DNA of 64,000 nt from the NCBI RefSeq assembly GCF_003208655.1, contig NZ_QKLU01000010.1:62001-126000 (forward strand), given 5' to 3'. Numbering within the stretch: the stretch's first letter is position 1; every line of letters starts with the position of its first letter. This document shows positions 42,976 to 51,447 of the stretch, in pieces. The translations under genes were made by a program, and so were the position numbers. The notes under the pieces are model-generated. The model was given only the letters and a program-made list of their open reading frames with translations. It was not told the origin of the DNA and did not search any database. Origin of the DNA: Pedobacter nutrimenti. Its GTDB lineage: Bacteria; Bacteroidota; Bacteroidia; Sphingobacteriales; Sphingobacteriaceae.

Positions 42976-44088
42976 ATGAACAACATCTCCCTACCTTTCC
43001 ACACCAAGCTGGCTATGGTACTCATTTCCATCATCAGCCTTATTTACATCGCCATTTTGGGAGAAACCATTCTTGCGCCTTTTTTATTTTCTTTCCTGCT
43101 GGCCTTGCTGTTACTGCCCCTGGCCAATTTCCTGGAGCAAAAACTCAGGTTCAAAAGGAGCCTTTCTTCTATTGTATCGGTGGTGGTAATGATTATCGCC
43201 ATTGGAAGTATTATGTACTTTTTTGCCCACCAGTTAAGTGACCTGTGGCAGGATTGGCCCCTGCTGAAAAAACAGGTCACCAATACCTTTCATGAAGCGC
43301 AGCAATGGATTTCCCATACCTTCCATGTCAATGCAGAAAAACAGCTCAATTACATCAATGATACCGCAACCGGTGCCCTGGCAAAAAGCGCAACAGTATT
43401 GGGCGCAACCCTGCTTACCGTATCTTCCACCCTGCTGTTTTTGTCTTTTATCCTGCTGTTTACCTTTTTCATTTTAAATTACAGAAGAATCCTGTTTACT
43501 TTTTTAACCTCTGTGTTTAAAGAAGAACATGCAAATAAAGTAAAAGATATAATTGAACAGATCCAGTACATTATTAAAAGGTATATCCTTGGACTGTTCC
43601 TGCAAATGCTGATCGTCACCATATTGATGGTCGGAATCCTATCCATTTTAGGGGTTAAATATGCCATTTTGCTTGGCCTTGTGGCCGGGATTTTTAACCT
43701 GATCCCATACCTGGGCATATTTACGGCCCTGCTGATCAGCGTACTGATCACCTTTGCCACTGCAGGTGGCGCCAAAGTGCTGCTGGTGCTGGTGACTTTT
43801 ATAGGCGTACACGCCCTGGACGGAAACATCTTAATGCCACTGGTGGTGGGTTCAAAAGTAAAAATCAACGCACTGATTGCCTTTATAGGAATTGTGGTGG
43901 GTGAAATGATCTGGGGGATTCCGGGAATGTTCCTTTGTATCCCTTACCTGGCCATTATGAAAATTATTTTTGACCGGGTCGAACCTTTAAAACCCTGGGG
44001 GATTTTACTGGGCGAAGAACCCGGCACCAAGAAGAAACGCCGGGTATACCGCATCACCAAAAAGATAAAATTAGAAGAAGCCGAATAA
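42976..44088 (+). CDS. AI-2E family transporter (PerM/TqsA type)
   Basis: A 370-residue membrane protein with about eight hydrophobic segments and a periplasmic-size loop after TM3 (~residues 80-145), the family topology. Conserved patterns include F-I-L-N-Y-R-R-I-L-F, Y-I-I-K-R-Y-I-L-G-L-F-L-Q and G-I-F-N-L-I-P-Y-L-G-I-F. D-G-N-I-L-M-P-L-V-V-G-S-K-V is followed by G-I-P-G-M-F-L-C-I-P. Members export small molecules (TqsA was tied to AI-2) or exchange Na+/Li+ for protons; the substrate is unknown. Basic C-terminal tail. mazG follows after 31 bp. Confidence 0.92.
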   Translation: MNNISLPFHTKLAMVLISIISLIYIAILGETILAPFLFSFLLALLLLPLANFLEQKLRFKRSLSSIVSVVVMIIAIGSIMYFFAHQLSDLWQDWPLLKKQVTNTFHEAQQWISHTFHVNAEKQLNYINDTATGALAKSATVLGATLLTVSSTLLFLSFILLFTFFILNYRRILFTFLTSVFKEEHANKVKDIIEQIQYIIKRYILGLFLQMLIVTILMVGILSILGVKYAILLGLVAGIFNLIPYLGIFTALLISVLITFATAGGAKVLLVLVTFIGVHALDGNILMPLVVGSKVKINALIAFIGIVVGEMIWGIPGMFLCIPYLAIMKIIFDRVEPLKPWGILLGEEPGTKKKRRVYRITKKIKLEEAE

Positions 44089-44092
44089 AGAT

Positions 44093-44100
44093 TACCTTTG
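44093..44100 (+). promoter_or_regulatory. Possible -7 box of mazG
   Basis: TACCTTTG, 19 bp before the ATG at 44120, just after the AI-2E family stop codon. No clear -33 box, so mazG may also be read through. Confidence 0.4.
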
Positions 44101-44119
44101 CTGACAAATCTGTTTACAC

Positions 44120-44926
44120 ATGCCAAATCACGATTCTCCACTAAGCGCAACTGATCCTGCATCCGGTTTTTTAAGATTACTTACCGTCCTTGATACTTTA
44201 CGTACAGAATGTCCATGGGATAAAAAACAGACCATGGAAAGCTTAAGGCACCTGACCATAGAAGAGACTTACGAACTTTCAGATGCCATTCTGGAAGGCA
44301 ATTCCGATGAGATCCGAAAAGAGCTGGGGGATGTGATGATGCACCTGGTCTTTTATGCAAGAATTGCATCTGAGCAGGGAGATTTCACCATTCTGGATGT
44401 TTTGAACGGGGTTTGTGACAAACTGATCAGCCGTCATCCGCATATTTATGGTGACGTGGAAGTACAGGACGAAGCAGATGTAAAACGCAACTGGGAAAAA
44501 CTTAAACTTAAAGAGGGCAATAAATCCGTTCTGGGCGGCGTCCCTTCCTCCCTTCCGGCCCTGGTGAAAGCTAGCCGCATACAGGAGAAAGCCCGGGGCA
44601 TTGGCTTTGACTGGGAAAACAAAACCCAGGTATGGGAAAAAGTAGAAGAAGAGCTACAGGAGTTTAAAAACGAATACAACGTCAAAGAAAATAATGCCAT
44701 AGACCTGGAAAAAGCAGAAAGCGAATTTGGCGACCTGCTTTTCTCCCTGATCAATTATGCCCGTTTTATCCACATTAATCCGGAAAACGCCCTGGAAAAA
44801 ACCAATAAAAAATTCATTAAAAGGTTCCGTTACCTGGAAGAAAAGGCGGCCGAAAACGGTAAAGCCCTGCAAGATATGACCCTTGCAGAAATGGATGTTT
44901 ACTGGAACGAGGCAAAGAAGCACTAA
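44120..44926 (+). CDS. mazG: Nucleoside triphosphate pyrophosphohydrolase MazG
   Basis: A 268-residue all-alpha NTP pyrophosphatase (NTP to NMP plus PPi) that cleans aberrant nucleotides from the pool. Two MazG repeats are present: the first with C-P-W-D-K-K-Q-T-M-E-S-L-R-H-L-T and E-E-T-Y-E-L-S-D followed by E-L-G-D-V-M-M-H (metal-binding E-E-x-x-D / E-x-x-D), the second with E-E-E-L-Q-E-F and E-F-G-D-L-L-F-S. Full length for the housekeeping enzyme. There is no mazEF toxin locus nearby. The stop is interlocked with that of the opposite gene (CTAA at 44923-44926). Confidence 0.96.
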   Translation: MPNHDSPLSATDPASGFLRLLTVLDTLRTECPWDKKQTMESLRHLTIEETYELSDAILEGNSDEIRKELGDVMMHLVFYARIASEQGDFTILDVLNGVCDKLISRHPHIYGDVEVQDEADVKRNWEKLKLKEGNKSVLGGVPSSLPALVKASRIQEKARGIGFDWENKTQVWEKVEEELQEFKNEYNVKENNAIDLEKAESEFGDLLFSLINYARFIHINPENALEKTNKKFIKRFRYLEEKAAENGKALQDMTLAEMDVYWNEAKKH

Positions 44927-46221
44927 CTGTGCTTCTTTTTCATAGTCATTTTAGCCTTTTGACCAATACCGTAATTGTAGTCCTTGGCATTGGCTTCTTT
45001 TTTATCATGAAAAGCACCACCGCCTTTAGGTCCATCCTGCTTTTCTTTTACAATTCTGTTTTTGTCAATTTTGGCCTTTTTACCTGGCTGGTCTACAACC
45101 AGCTCTTCCGGCAAATCCATCACCTGGATCCTCGCACCAAGGGACTGTTCTATTTTACGAACATCCACCAGCTCCATATCTGTTGCGAAGGTAATGGCAA
45201 CAACTTCCTCCGGACCCGATTTCAGCACCCGGCTTAAAAAGGTTTCTTTGACCTGTGGCACTTCAAAGTGAAAAATAAACGGAACACCAGACAAATCCAC
45301 CGAAGCATTTCCTTCGTTGGAAATGATCAGTACCCTTGCGCTTTCAGTTTCTTTAAAATCTTCAATATGATCAAAACCCTCTTCATCAAAAAACAAAGGA
45401 TTTAATACCGAAATTTCACCTGGCTTGCGGGAATGCAAACTTTGACCCAGTTTCTGGGCGTTTAATCTGGTATTGACAAAAACAACAACTTTATCGAATA
45501 CCTCATCATCCCTGAGCAAAAGGTCCAGTAAGTTCAGCTTGCTTTTAAAATTTGGAACCTGGTACAAAAGCAGTTCATGGGTCTCTGCCTGTTTTTCACC
45601 CAGATCGGTTACTTCTATCACTGCCGGAAAATTCATAAACTGACTGGTCATATGTTCCAGTTTTTCGTGCAGTACGGTTGTAAATACCAGGTGCTGGCAC
45701 TTGCCTGCACTCCTGGCCAGTTCGCAAACCGGCAATTGCATGCCCTGTTTAACAATCAGTTCAGCATCATCTACTACAAACAACTGCAGCTTACTCAGGT
45801 TCAGGCCCAGTTTAAGGTAAACCGCACGTGCCCTGGATGGCAAAGCAACAACAATGTCCACACCATCCACCAGTTCATTGATCTCCGCATCCATACCTCC
45901 TGTACCGTATAAACCGATAATCCTCAGGTCCCGGTTTTTACTTAAGGAACGAAACTGATCGATCACCGCCAGTGCCCTTTCCTTATCGGCCACCAGGATT
46001 AAAATTTTCGGCGCTTCGTCTGTTCCGTACTTTAACTTCATCAAAGCACCCAGCACATAATTCGTCGTTTTACCGCAGCCCTCGGGTCCAACGGCCAGAA
46101 TATCCTGCCCACCAATAATCCTGGACATGGTTTTGGCCTGTATTTCTTTAGCGGAGAGGTAACCGGCATCGGTCATTGCTGCCACCAGGGGCTTACTGAG
46201 TTTTAATTTATCTAATGACAC
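44923..46221 (-). CDS. Degenerate DEAD-box helicase-like protein
   Basis: A 432-residue protein with the layout of two RecA-like domains of DEAD-box RNA helicases. The Q-motif region (L-S-A-K-E-I-Q) and motif I G-P-E-G-C-G-K-T-T are intact. Motif Ib (usually TPGR) reads L-P-S-R-A. Motif II is V-V-D-D-A-E instead of D-E-A-D, motif III T-T-V instead of S-A-T, and motif VI lacks H-R-x-G-R (S-R-V-L-K-S-G instead). It may therefore bind ATP and RNA but hydrolyse weakly or not at all. The C-terminal ~50 residues are lysine-rich, as in RNA-binding tails. GTG start; an upstream in-frame stop rules out an ATG. Confidence 0.82.
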   Translation of the reverse strand: MSLDKLKLSKPLVAAMTDAGYLSAKEIQAKTMSRIIGGQDILAVGPEGCGKTTNYVLGALMKLKYGTDEAPKILILVADKERALAVIDQFRSLSKNRDLRIIGLYGTGGMDAEINELVDGVDIVVALPSRARAVYLKLGLNLSKLQLFVVDDAELIVKQGMQLPVCELARSAGKCQHLVFTTVLHEKLEHMTSQFMNFPAVIEVTDLGEKQAETHELLLYQVPNFKSKLNLLDLLLRDDEVFDKVVVFVNTRLNAQKLGQSLHSRKPGEISVLNPLFFDEEGFDHIEDFKETESARVLIISNEGNASVDLSGVPFIFHFEVPQVKETFLSRVLKSGPEEVVAITFATDMELVDVRKIEQSLGARIQVMDLPEELVVDQPGKKAKIDKNRIVKEKQDGPKGGGAFHDKKEANAKDYNYGIGQKAKMTMKKKHS

Positions 46222-46327
46222 TTTTCTTTGTTAAAATGATGAATCGCCAAATTTACGGAATATATTTAACTGCTGCTGTAGCGTTTTGAAAGGAAGGTCC
46301 GTTTGACTAAAAACCAAAAGCTAAAAC

Positions 46328-46789
46328 ATGAACAAATTAACCTTTCTCGCACTCGCATTTTGTGCCCTCTGCTCCTGTAAAAAAGACAAAACTGGCAATG
46401 ACCTAGAACCACCAATCATATGCCCTCCCATGCTGGTTTCTGCCACTTACAGCGGACAACTGGTCATTTCACCCATAACTCCTACAGGCCTTGCTTATAC
46501 CCCTGCTGCGGTGACAAACACCGAACTGAACTTTAACGCAAACAATTATGTTTCCACAAAAGGATCCGGCACTTTTGAGTGGAATGGTGTAAAGGAAATG
46601 AAATTCACAGATACCAATACCTGGCAGGCCGGCTTTGACCACAACACCATTCTCAACGGAAAGTACACGATGGAATCCAGAGGCGATAGTTTATTTTTAA
46701 CCAAAATATTTGAGCAGCAAATCAGTCCCCCTCCTGCTGTGGATGTCATCTACTTTTCTTATCAGTACCGGTTAAAGCGGATTAAATAA
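46328..46789 (+). CDS. Hypothetical lipoprotein (153 aa)
   Basis: Not recognised. A hydrophobic N-terminus and a Cys-rich lipobox region (L-C-S-C, probable lipidated Cys17) followed by K-K-D-K point to a surface or periplasmic lipoprotein; the Lys-rich +2 region fits Bacteroidota practice. The mature part is beta-strand-like and short, with T-G-L-A-Y-T-P-A-A-V and a G-S-G-T-F-E-W-N-G repeat-free core, perhaps a lipocalin-like or META-like small barrel (weak guess). ATG start; the DUF2059 gene follows after 61 bp with its own promoter. Confidence 0.75.
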   Translation: MNKLTFLALAFCALCSCKKDKTGNDLEPPIICPPMLVSATYSGQLVISPITPTGLAYTPAAVTNTELNFNANNYVSTKGSGTFEWNGVKEMKFTDTNTWQAGFDHNTILNGKYTMESRGDSLFLTKIFEQQISPPPAVDVIYFSYQYRLKRIK

Positions 46790-46813
46790 GCCATCCCCTA
46801 AAACAAAGGAATT

Positions 46814-46850
46814 AAATCTATATTTGTGCCCTAAGCTCAAATATAGATTT
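46814..46850 (+). promoter_or_regulatory. Perfect inverted repeat spanning the -7 box of the DUF2059 gene
   Basis: AAATCTATATTTG (46814-46826) and CAAATATAGATTT (46838-46850), perfect 13-bp arms, 11-bp spacer. The left arm contains the -7 box TATATTTG (46819-46826); the right arm touches the ATG at 46851. Only the right arm would be in the mRNA, so it is more likely a DNA operator than an RNA hairpin. Confidence 0.6.
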
Positions 46851-47297
46851 ATGAAAAAGATTCTACTTATAGGTGCCCTAATGGCCTTTACCAGCGGTTT
46901 ATGTTTTGCCCAGGACAATGTGGCCTATAAAGCTTCACTGACAAAAATGATGGAGGTGTCGGGTTCAAAAGCAGTCTATGATTCTGCAATACAACAGATG
47001 ATTTCCATGATGAAAGATGGCAAAAGCAATGTACCGGAAGCTTTCTGGGACGGGTTAAATGCAGAACTTTCCAAACAATCGGTTTCAAGCTTAACAGACT
47101 TGCTGCTTCCCATCTATCAGAAATACCTTTCCCTGGAAGACATTAAACAGTTGATTCTATTTTACCAGACACCAGTGGGCAAAAAATTTGCGGAAAAGTC
47201 GCCTATGATTATGCAGGAATCCATGAAAGCCGGAGGAGAATGGGGCGCAAAAATTGGTCAGGAAATAGCAGAGAAACTCAAAGAAAAAGGGTACTAA
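46851..47297 (+). CDS. DUF2059 domain-containing exported protein
   Basis: A 148-residue protein with signal peptide (residues 1-20, ending G-L-C-F-A-Q) and a helical DUF2059 domain: Y-D-S-A-I-Q-Q-M-I, L-T-D-L-L-L-P-I-Y-Q-K-Y-L-S-L-E-D-I-K-Q-L-I-L-F-Y-Q-T-P-V-G-K-K-F is the family core (broken here at the family Y-x-T-P-x-G-x-K motif). Function of the family is unknown. The frame extends to an ATG at 46824, but that codon lies in the -7 box, so the ATG at 46851 with the signal peptide is the start. The promoter is embedded in an inverted repeat. Confidence 0.9.
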   Translation: MKKILLIGALMAFTSGLCFAQDNVAYKASLTKMMEVSGSKAVYDSAIQQMISMMKDGKSNVPEAFWDGLNAELSKQSVSSLTDLLLPIYQKYLSLEDIKQLILFYQTPVGKKFAEKSPMIMQESMKAGGEWGAKIGQEIAEKLKEKGY

Positions 47298-47404
47298 AAA
47301 TGGCAACCGGCCCTATTGTATCAACATTTTGATATAGAAACCGGCGTATTGGCAGGGGGATTAAGTAATTTTACGGATTAACTAACCCCGATAAATACGA
47401 AAGC

Positions 47405-49813
47405 ATGAAGAAACTCTTACTTCCTCTCTTTATCTTAGCCTCCTCCTGTGCAGTTTATGCCCAGGATGCAGTGAGTTATCAAACTCCGCCCAAGGCCATT
47501 GCAGACCTGTTGCTTGCCAAATCTACTCCTGGTGTAAACCTGGACAGCAAGGCAGAATGGATGCTACTCAGTGACCGCAATTCTTATCCTTCTGTTGAAG
47601 AGCTGGCCATGCCGGAATTACGAATTGCCGGTCTGCGCATCAATCCGAACAATTATGCATTGAGCAGGCAGAGCTTTATTAATGGTTTTACCTTAAAGAA
47701 CATCAAAACAGGCAAAGTCACTGTTTTAACAGGACTTCCTGTTCCGCTTTTAGCCGGAAATGTTTTATGGAACCCTGGTGAAACAAAAATTTCTTTTACC
47801 AACACCACACAAAAAGGAGTCGACCTTTACCTGATAGATATTGCCACAGGAAAAGTTTCCAAAATCAATAAACAACCACTGAATACCGTTATGGGCAGTG
47901 GCATTGCCTGGCTGGACAGCCAGACGATTTTGTACAGAACAGCACTTAAACCTGCAAGTGCTGCACCTGCCAAACCTTTAATGCCAAAAGGTCCGGCCGT
48001 ACAACAAAATCTGGGCAAAGCTGCGCCAAGCAGAACTTACCAGGATTTAATCCGTTCTCCTTATGACGAGCAGTTGTTTGAGTTTTATGCCACGGCACAA
48101 CTGGTTAAATACAACAATGGCGTAGAAAGCCCTGTGGGCAAACCCGCCATTTATCAAAGTGTAAGTATCTCACCAGATAAAAACTACCTGTTGCAACGCA
48201 AAGTCAGAAAACCATTCTCTTATCTTGTTGCTGCCTTTGGTTTTTCTTCAACTGTAGAAATCACAGACCTGCATGGTAAAACCGTAAAAGTGCTGGCCCA
48301 GCTGCCTTCTTCTGAAGATACCCCTTCAGGTTATGACAACACCCAAAACCAGCCAAGAGGTTTTGAATGGAGAGATGACCTGGCTTCCACAATTGTATGG
48401 GCAAAACCGCTTGATAGCGGAATGATCAAAAAACAGGTTGATTTCCACGACGCAGTTTATGCACTGAGCGCACCTTTTTCCGGCGAAGCAAAAGAGCTTT
48501 TCAAAACGCAGACCCGTTACCGCAATACCACCTGGGGTGATGGCACCCTGGCATTGGTTTCTGAAGGACTAAGAGGCAAACAAACCATGAAAATGAGCCG
48601 TTTTAACCCTTCCACAGGAACACTGGAAACGCTGTACGAAGGCAACCAGACCGATGCTTATAATGAACCGGGAAGCCCTGTGATGAAAAAAAATCAATTT
48701 GGTAAATATGTAATCCAAAAGATAGAAAACGGCACAAAAATCCTTTTGAACAATACGGTTGGAGCTTCCTCAAAAGGAGACCTTCCTTTTCTGGCCAAAT
48801 TTGACCTGAACAATAAAAAAAGTGAGATCATCTGGAGAAGTGCCGAAGGAACTTACGAATATGTAGCCCAGGTACTCGATCCCGAGAAACTTGTTCTGCT
48901 GACCAGAAAAGAATCCCAGACCGAAGCACCAAATTATTTTATTAAAAACCTGGTTCTTCGTGTAGCCGATCGCCAGATTACAGATTTTACCAATCCTTAT
49001 CCGGGACTGGTGGGCGTCACAAAGGAAAAAGTAGCTTATAAACGTGCAGACGGCATTGATTTAACCGGAAACCTTTACCTTCCAAAAGGATATGACAAAG
49101 CAAAAGACGGCCCGCTGCCTTTATTGATCTGGGCTTATCCAAGAGAATTTAACTCTGCTGCAGATGCAGCACAAATCCGCGGATCTAAAGACCGCTTTAC
49201 CACCATCAGCTGGGGTTCCCCTATTTTCTGGGTGACCCAGGGTTATGCAGTGCTGGACAATGCCGAAATGCCTATTGTTGCTGCCGAAGGCAAAAAACCA
49301 AATGACACTTTTGTTGCGCAGTTAAAACTGAATGCAGAAGCCGCCATCAATAAACTGTCAGATATGGGCGTCGCAGACAGAAACCGTGTCGCTGTAGGCG
49401 GTCACAGTTATGGTGCTTTTATGACCGCAAACCTGCTGGCACATACCAACCTGTTTAAAGCCGGTATTGCCAGAAGTGGCGCTTACAACCGGACCCTGAC
49501 CCCCTTCGGTTTTCAGAATGAAGAACGCACGTATTGGGAGGTACCTCAATTGTATTATGAAATGAGCCCTTTTAGTTATGCCGATAAGATCAAAACCCCA
49601 CTACTGCTCATCCACGGGGATTCTGATGACAATCCCGGAACTTTCCCGATCAATAGTGAAAGGCTTTTCAATGCCATTAAAGGATTTGGCGGAACCACAA
49701 GATTTGTGTTTTTACCTTATGAAGCCCACAGCTACAGAGGCAAAGAAAATTTACTCCACATGCTTTGGGAAATGAACAGCTGGCTGGACAAATATGTCAA
49801 AAACGCAAAATAA
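47405..49813 (+). CDS. S9 family peptidase (glutamyl endopeptidase/acylaminoacyl-like)
   Basis: An 802-residue secreted serine peptidase. Signal peptide residues 1-19 (ending A-V-Y-A-Q). The N-terminal half is a beta-propeller. The hydrolase domain from ~residue 540 has the nucleophile Ser668 in G-G-H-S-Y-G-A-F, Asp in I-H-G-D-S-D-D-N-P and His in P-Y-E-A-H-S-Y. N-x-E-M-P-I before the active site and total length resemble plant chloroplast glutamyl endopeptidase-like S9 proteins common in Bacteroidota. It is a distinct subfamily from the DPP-IV-like protein at 34.4 kb. Terminator downstream. Confidence 0.93.
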   Translation: MKKLLLPLFILASSCAVYAQDAVSYQTPPKAIADLLLAKSTPGVNLDSKAEWMLLSDRNSYPSVEELAMPELRIAGLRINPNNYALSRQSFINGFTLKNIKTGKVTVLTGLPVPLLAGNVLWNPGETKISFTNTTQKGVDLYLIDIATGKVSKINKQPLNTVMGSGIAWLDSQTILYRTALKPASAAPAKPLMPKGPAVQQNLGKAAPSRTYQDLIRSPYDEQLFEFYATAQLVKYNNGVESPVGKPAIYQSVSISPDKNYLLQRKVRKPFSYLVAAFGFSSTVEITDLHGKTVKVLAQLPSSEDTPSGYDNTQNQPRGFEWRDDLASTIVWAKPLDSGMIKKQVDFHDAVYALSAPFSGEAKELFKTQTRYRNTTWGDGTLALVSEGLRGKQTMKMSRFNPSTGTLETLYEGNQTDAYNEPGSPVMKKNQFGKYVIQKIENGTKILLNNTVGASSKGDLPFLAKFDLNNKKSEIIWRSAEGTYEYVAQVLDPEKLVLLTRKESQTEAPNYFIKNLVLRVADRQITDFTNPYPGLVGVTKEKVAYKRADGIDLTGNLYLPKGYDKAKDGPLPLLIWAYPREFNSAADAAQIRGSKDRFTTISWGSPIFWVTQGYAVLDNAEMPIVAAEGKKPNDTFVAQLKLNAEAAINKLSDMGVADRNRVAVGGHSYGAFMTANLLAHTNLFKAGIARSGAYNRTLTPFGFQNEERTYWEVPQLYYEMSPFSYADKIKTPLLLIHGDSDDNPGTFPINSERLFNAIKGFGGTTRFVFLPYEAHSYRGKENLLHMLWEMNSWLDKYVKNAK

Positions 49814-49828
49814 AATACTTGTTGTATA

Positions 49829-49864
49829 AAAAATCGGCCTGCAAAGCGGGCCGATTTTTTTTGT
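49829..49864 (+). terminator. Terminator of the second S9 peptidase gene
   Basis: ATCGGCC-GC/GC-GGCCGAT stem with a single internal mismatch, 3-nt loop, flanking A-run and a run of eight T. Confidence 0.9.
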
Positions 49865-49930
49865 GCCAAACTTAAATTTAGTGTAACTTTCCAATTGACT
49901 TAAGCCCCTATACAAAGCACCTGAATACCT

Positions 49931-51445
49931 ATGTCGGTCTCTAAAAAAACAGTCCTGCTCTGGACTTTCATTTTGTTCAAATTTATTCTCCAGTACAGCA
50001 TCATCCGAGCGGAATACGAATTACATAGGGACGAATTCCTGCACCTGGACCTGGGCAGGCACCTGGCCTGGGGTTATACTTCTGTTCCACCGCTTACAGG
50101 CTGGATCTCCTGGCTCATCATCGCCCTGGGCAATACGGTTTTTTGGGTCAAGTTTTTTCCGGCCCTGTTTGGTGCTTTGACCATACTCACGGTTTGGAAA
50201 ATTACAGAAGAACTTAAGGGAAGTTTTTATGCCCTGATTTTGGGTGCCCTGGCCGTCACATTTTCTTCCCTGCCAAGACTAAACATACTCTATCAGCCCA
50301 ATTCACTGGACGTTCTTTGCTGGACCTTACTGTATTATACCCTGATCTGCTATACCAATCATCAGCAAAAAAAGTGGTTATGGGCAGCGGCCCTTGTTTT
50401 TGCCATTGGTTTTTTAAATAAATACAACATTGTTTTTCTAGCCCTTGGACTCTTGCCCGCCTTATTGCTCACAGGTCAGCGTAAATGGTTTGGAAGCAAA
50501 AATTTCTACCTGGCCCTTGTGCTTGCCCTGCTATTGATTTCCCCCAACCTGATCTGGCAGTTTCAAAATCACCTTCCCGTGTTTAAGCACATGAAGGAAC
50601 TGAGTGAAACACAACTGGTCCATGTCAACCGGATGGATTTTTTAAAAGACCAGTTGTTTTTCTTTTTTGGCGGCATCTTTTTATGGATACCGGCCTTATT
50701 TTCTTTTTATTTTTACAAACCCTTCCGGAAATACCTTTTCATTCCACTTTCGTTTTTCTTCACCATCCTGCTGTTTACCTATCTGAAGGCAAAATCTTAT
50801 TATGCCATTGGTTTATATCCGGTTTTACTTGCTTTTGGGGCTGTATACCTCGAACAAGCCTGCAGCCAGGGCTGGAAAAGAAAGCTCAAACCTGTACTCA
50901 TTTTTTTAATCCTGCTCTTTTTTGAACCCGTACTCAGGTTAAGTCTTCCGGTATACACACCTGCTCAAATTACCGATCAAAAAGCACGTTACAAAAGGTT
51001 TGGTGCCCTGCGCTGGGAAGACGGCCGGGATCATGACCTGCCCCAGGATTTTGCAGACATGCAGGGCTGGAAAGAGCTCGCAACAAAAGTAGATGCATTA
51101 TATGGCAGCCTACAGGACAAAAAACATGTACTGGTCATTTGCGACAATTACGGGGAAGCCGGTGCCATTAACTTCTATTCCAGGTACAAAGACATTTCTG
51201 CCGTTTCTTTTAATGCCGATTATAAAAACTGGTTCCACCTGGACCGGGAAATCCATCAGGCCATCATGGTGAAAGAAAACATCAACAAAGACGTGGACCA
51301 CGCCCACGAAAAGGCTCTTTTTAACAAAGTAAGTGTTTATGGAAAAGTTGAAAACCCATACGCCAGAGAAAAAGGGACGGCCATTCTGCTGCTCAGTGAA
51401 CCCAAAACCTCCATCCGAAAATTACTTATTGAACGTTTAAAATAG
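49931..51445 (+). CDS. GT39/ArnT-like membrane glycosyltransferase
   Basis: A 504-residue protein with about ten membrane helices and a soluble C-terminal ~150 residues. The first periplasmic loop has the GT-C catalytic acidic motif: Y-E-L-H-R-D-E-F-L-H-L-D-L-G-R-H-L-A-W-G-Y (~residue 28-48), then V-P-P-L-T-G-W. This matches PMT_2/GT39 enzymes that move sugars from polyprenyl-phosphate donors to proteins or lipids at the periplasmic face. Donor and acceptor cannot be assigned and no polysaccharide cluster is nearby. It ends 2 bp from the convergent permease gene. Confidence 0.9.
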   Translation: MSVSKKTVLLWTFILFKFILQYSIIRAEYELHRDEFLHLDLGRHLAWGYTSVPPLTGWISWLIIALGNTVFWVKFFPALFGALTILTVWKITEELKGSFYALILGALAVTFSSLPRLNILYQPNSLDVLCWTLLYYTLICYTNHQQKKWLWAAALVFAIGFLNKYNIVFLALGLLPALLLTGQRKWFGSKNFYLALVLALLLISPNLIWQFQNHLPVFKHMKELSETQLVHVNRMDFLKDQLFFFFGGIFLWIPALFSFYFYKPFRKYLFIPLSFFFTILLFTYLKAKSYYAIGLYPVLLAFGAVYLEQACSQGWKRKLKPVLIFLILLFFEPVLRLSLPVYTPAQITDQKARYKRFGALRWEDGRDHDLPQDFADMQGWKELATKVDALYGSLQDKKHVLVICDNYGEAGAINFYSRYKDISAVSFNADYKNWFHLDREIHQAIMVKENINKDVDHAHEKALFNKVSVYGKVENPYAREKGTAILLLSEPKTSIRKLLIERLK

Positions 51446-51447
51446 TT

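Noticed and set aside
44120..44926. MazEF toxin-antitoxin component
   Set aside because: The protein has two MazG pyrophosphohydrolase domains; no MazE/MazF-like small genes are next to it.
21235..49813. A peptidase gene island
   Set aside because: The four large peptidase genes are spaced over 28 kb among housekeeping genes, each with its own promoter or terminator; no shared regulation is visible.
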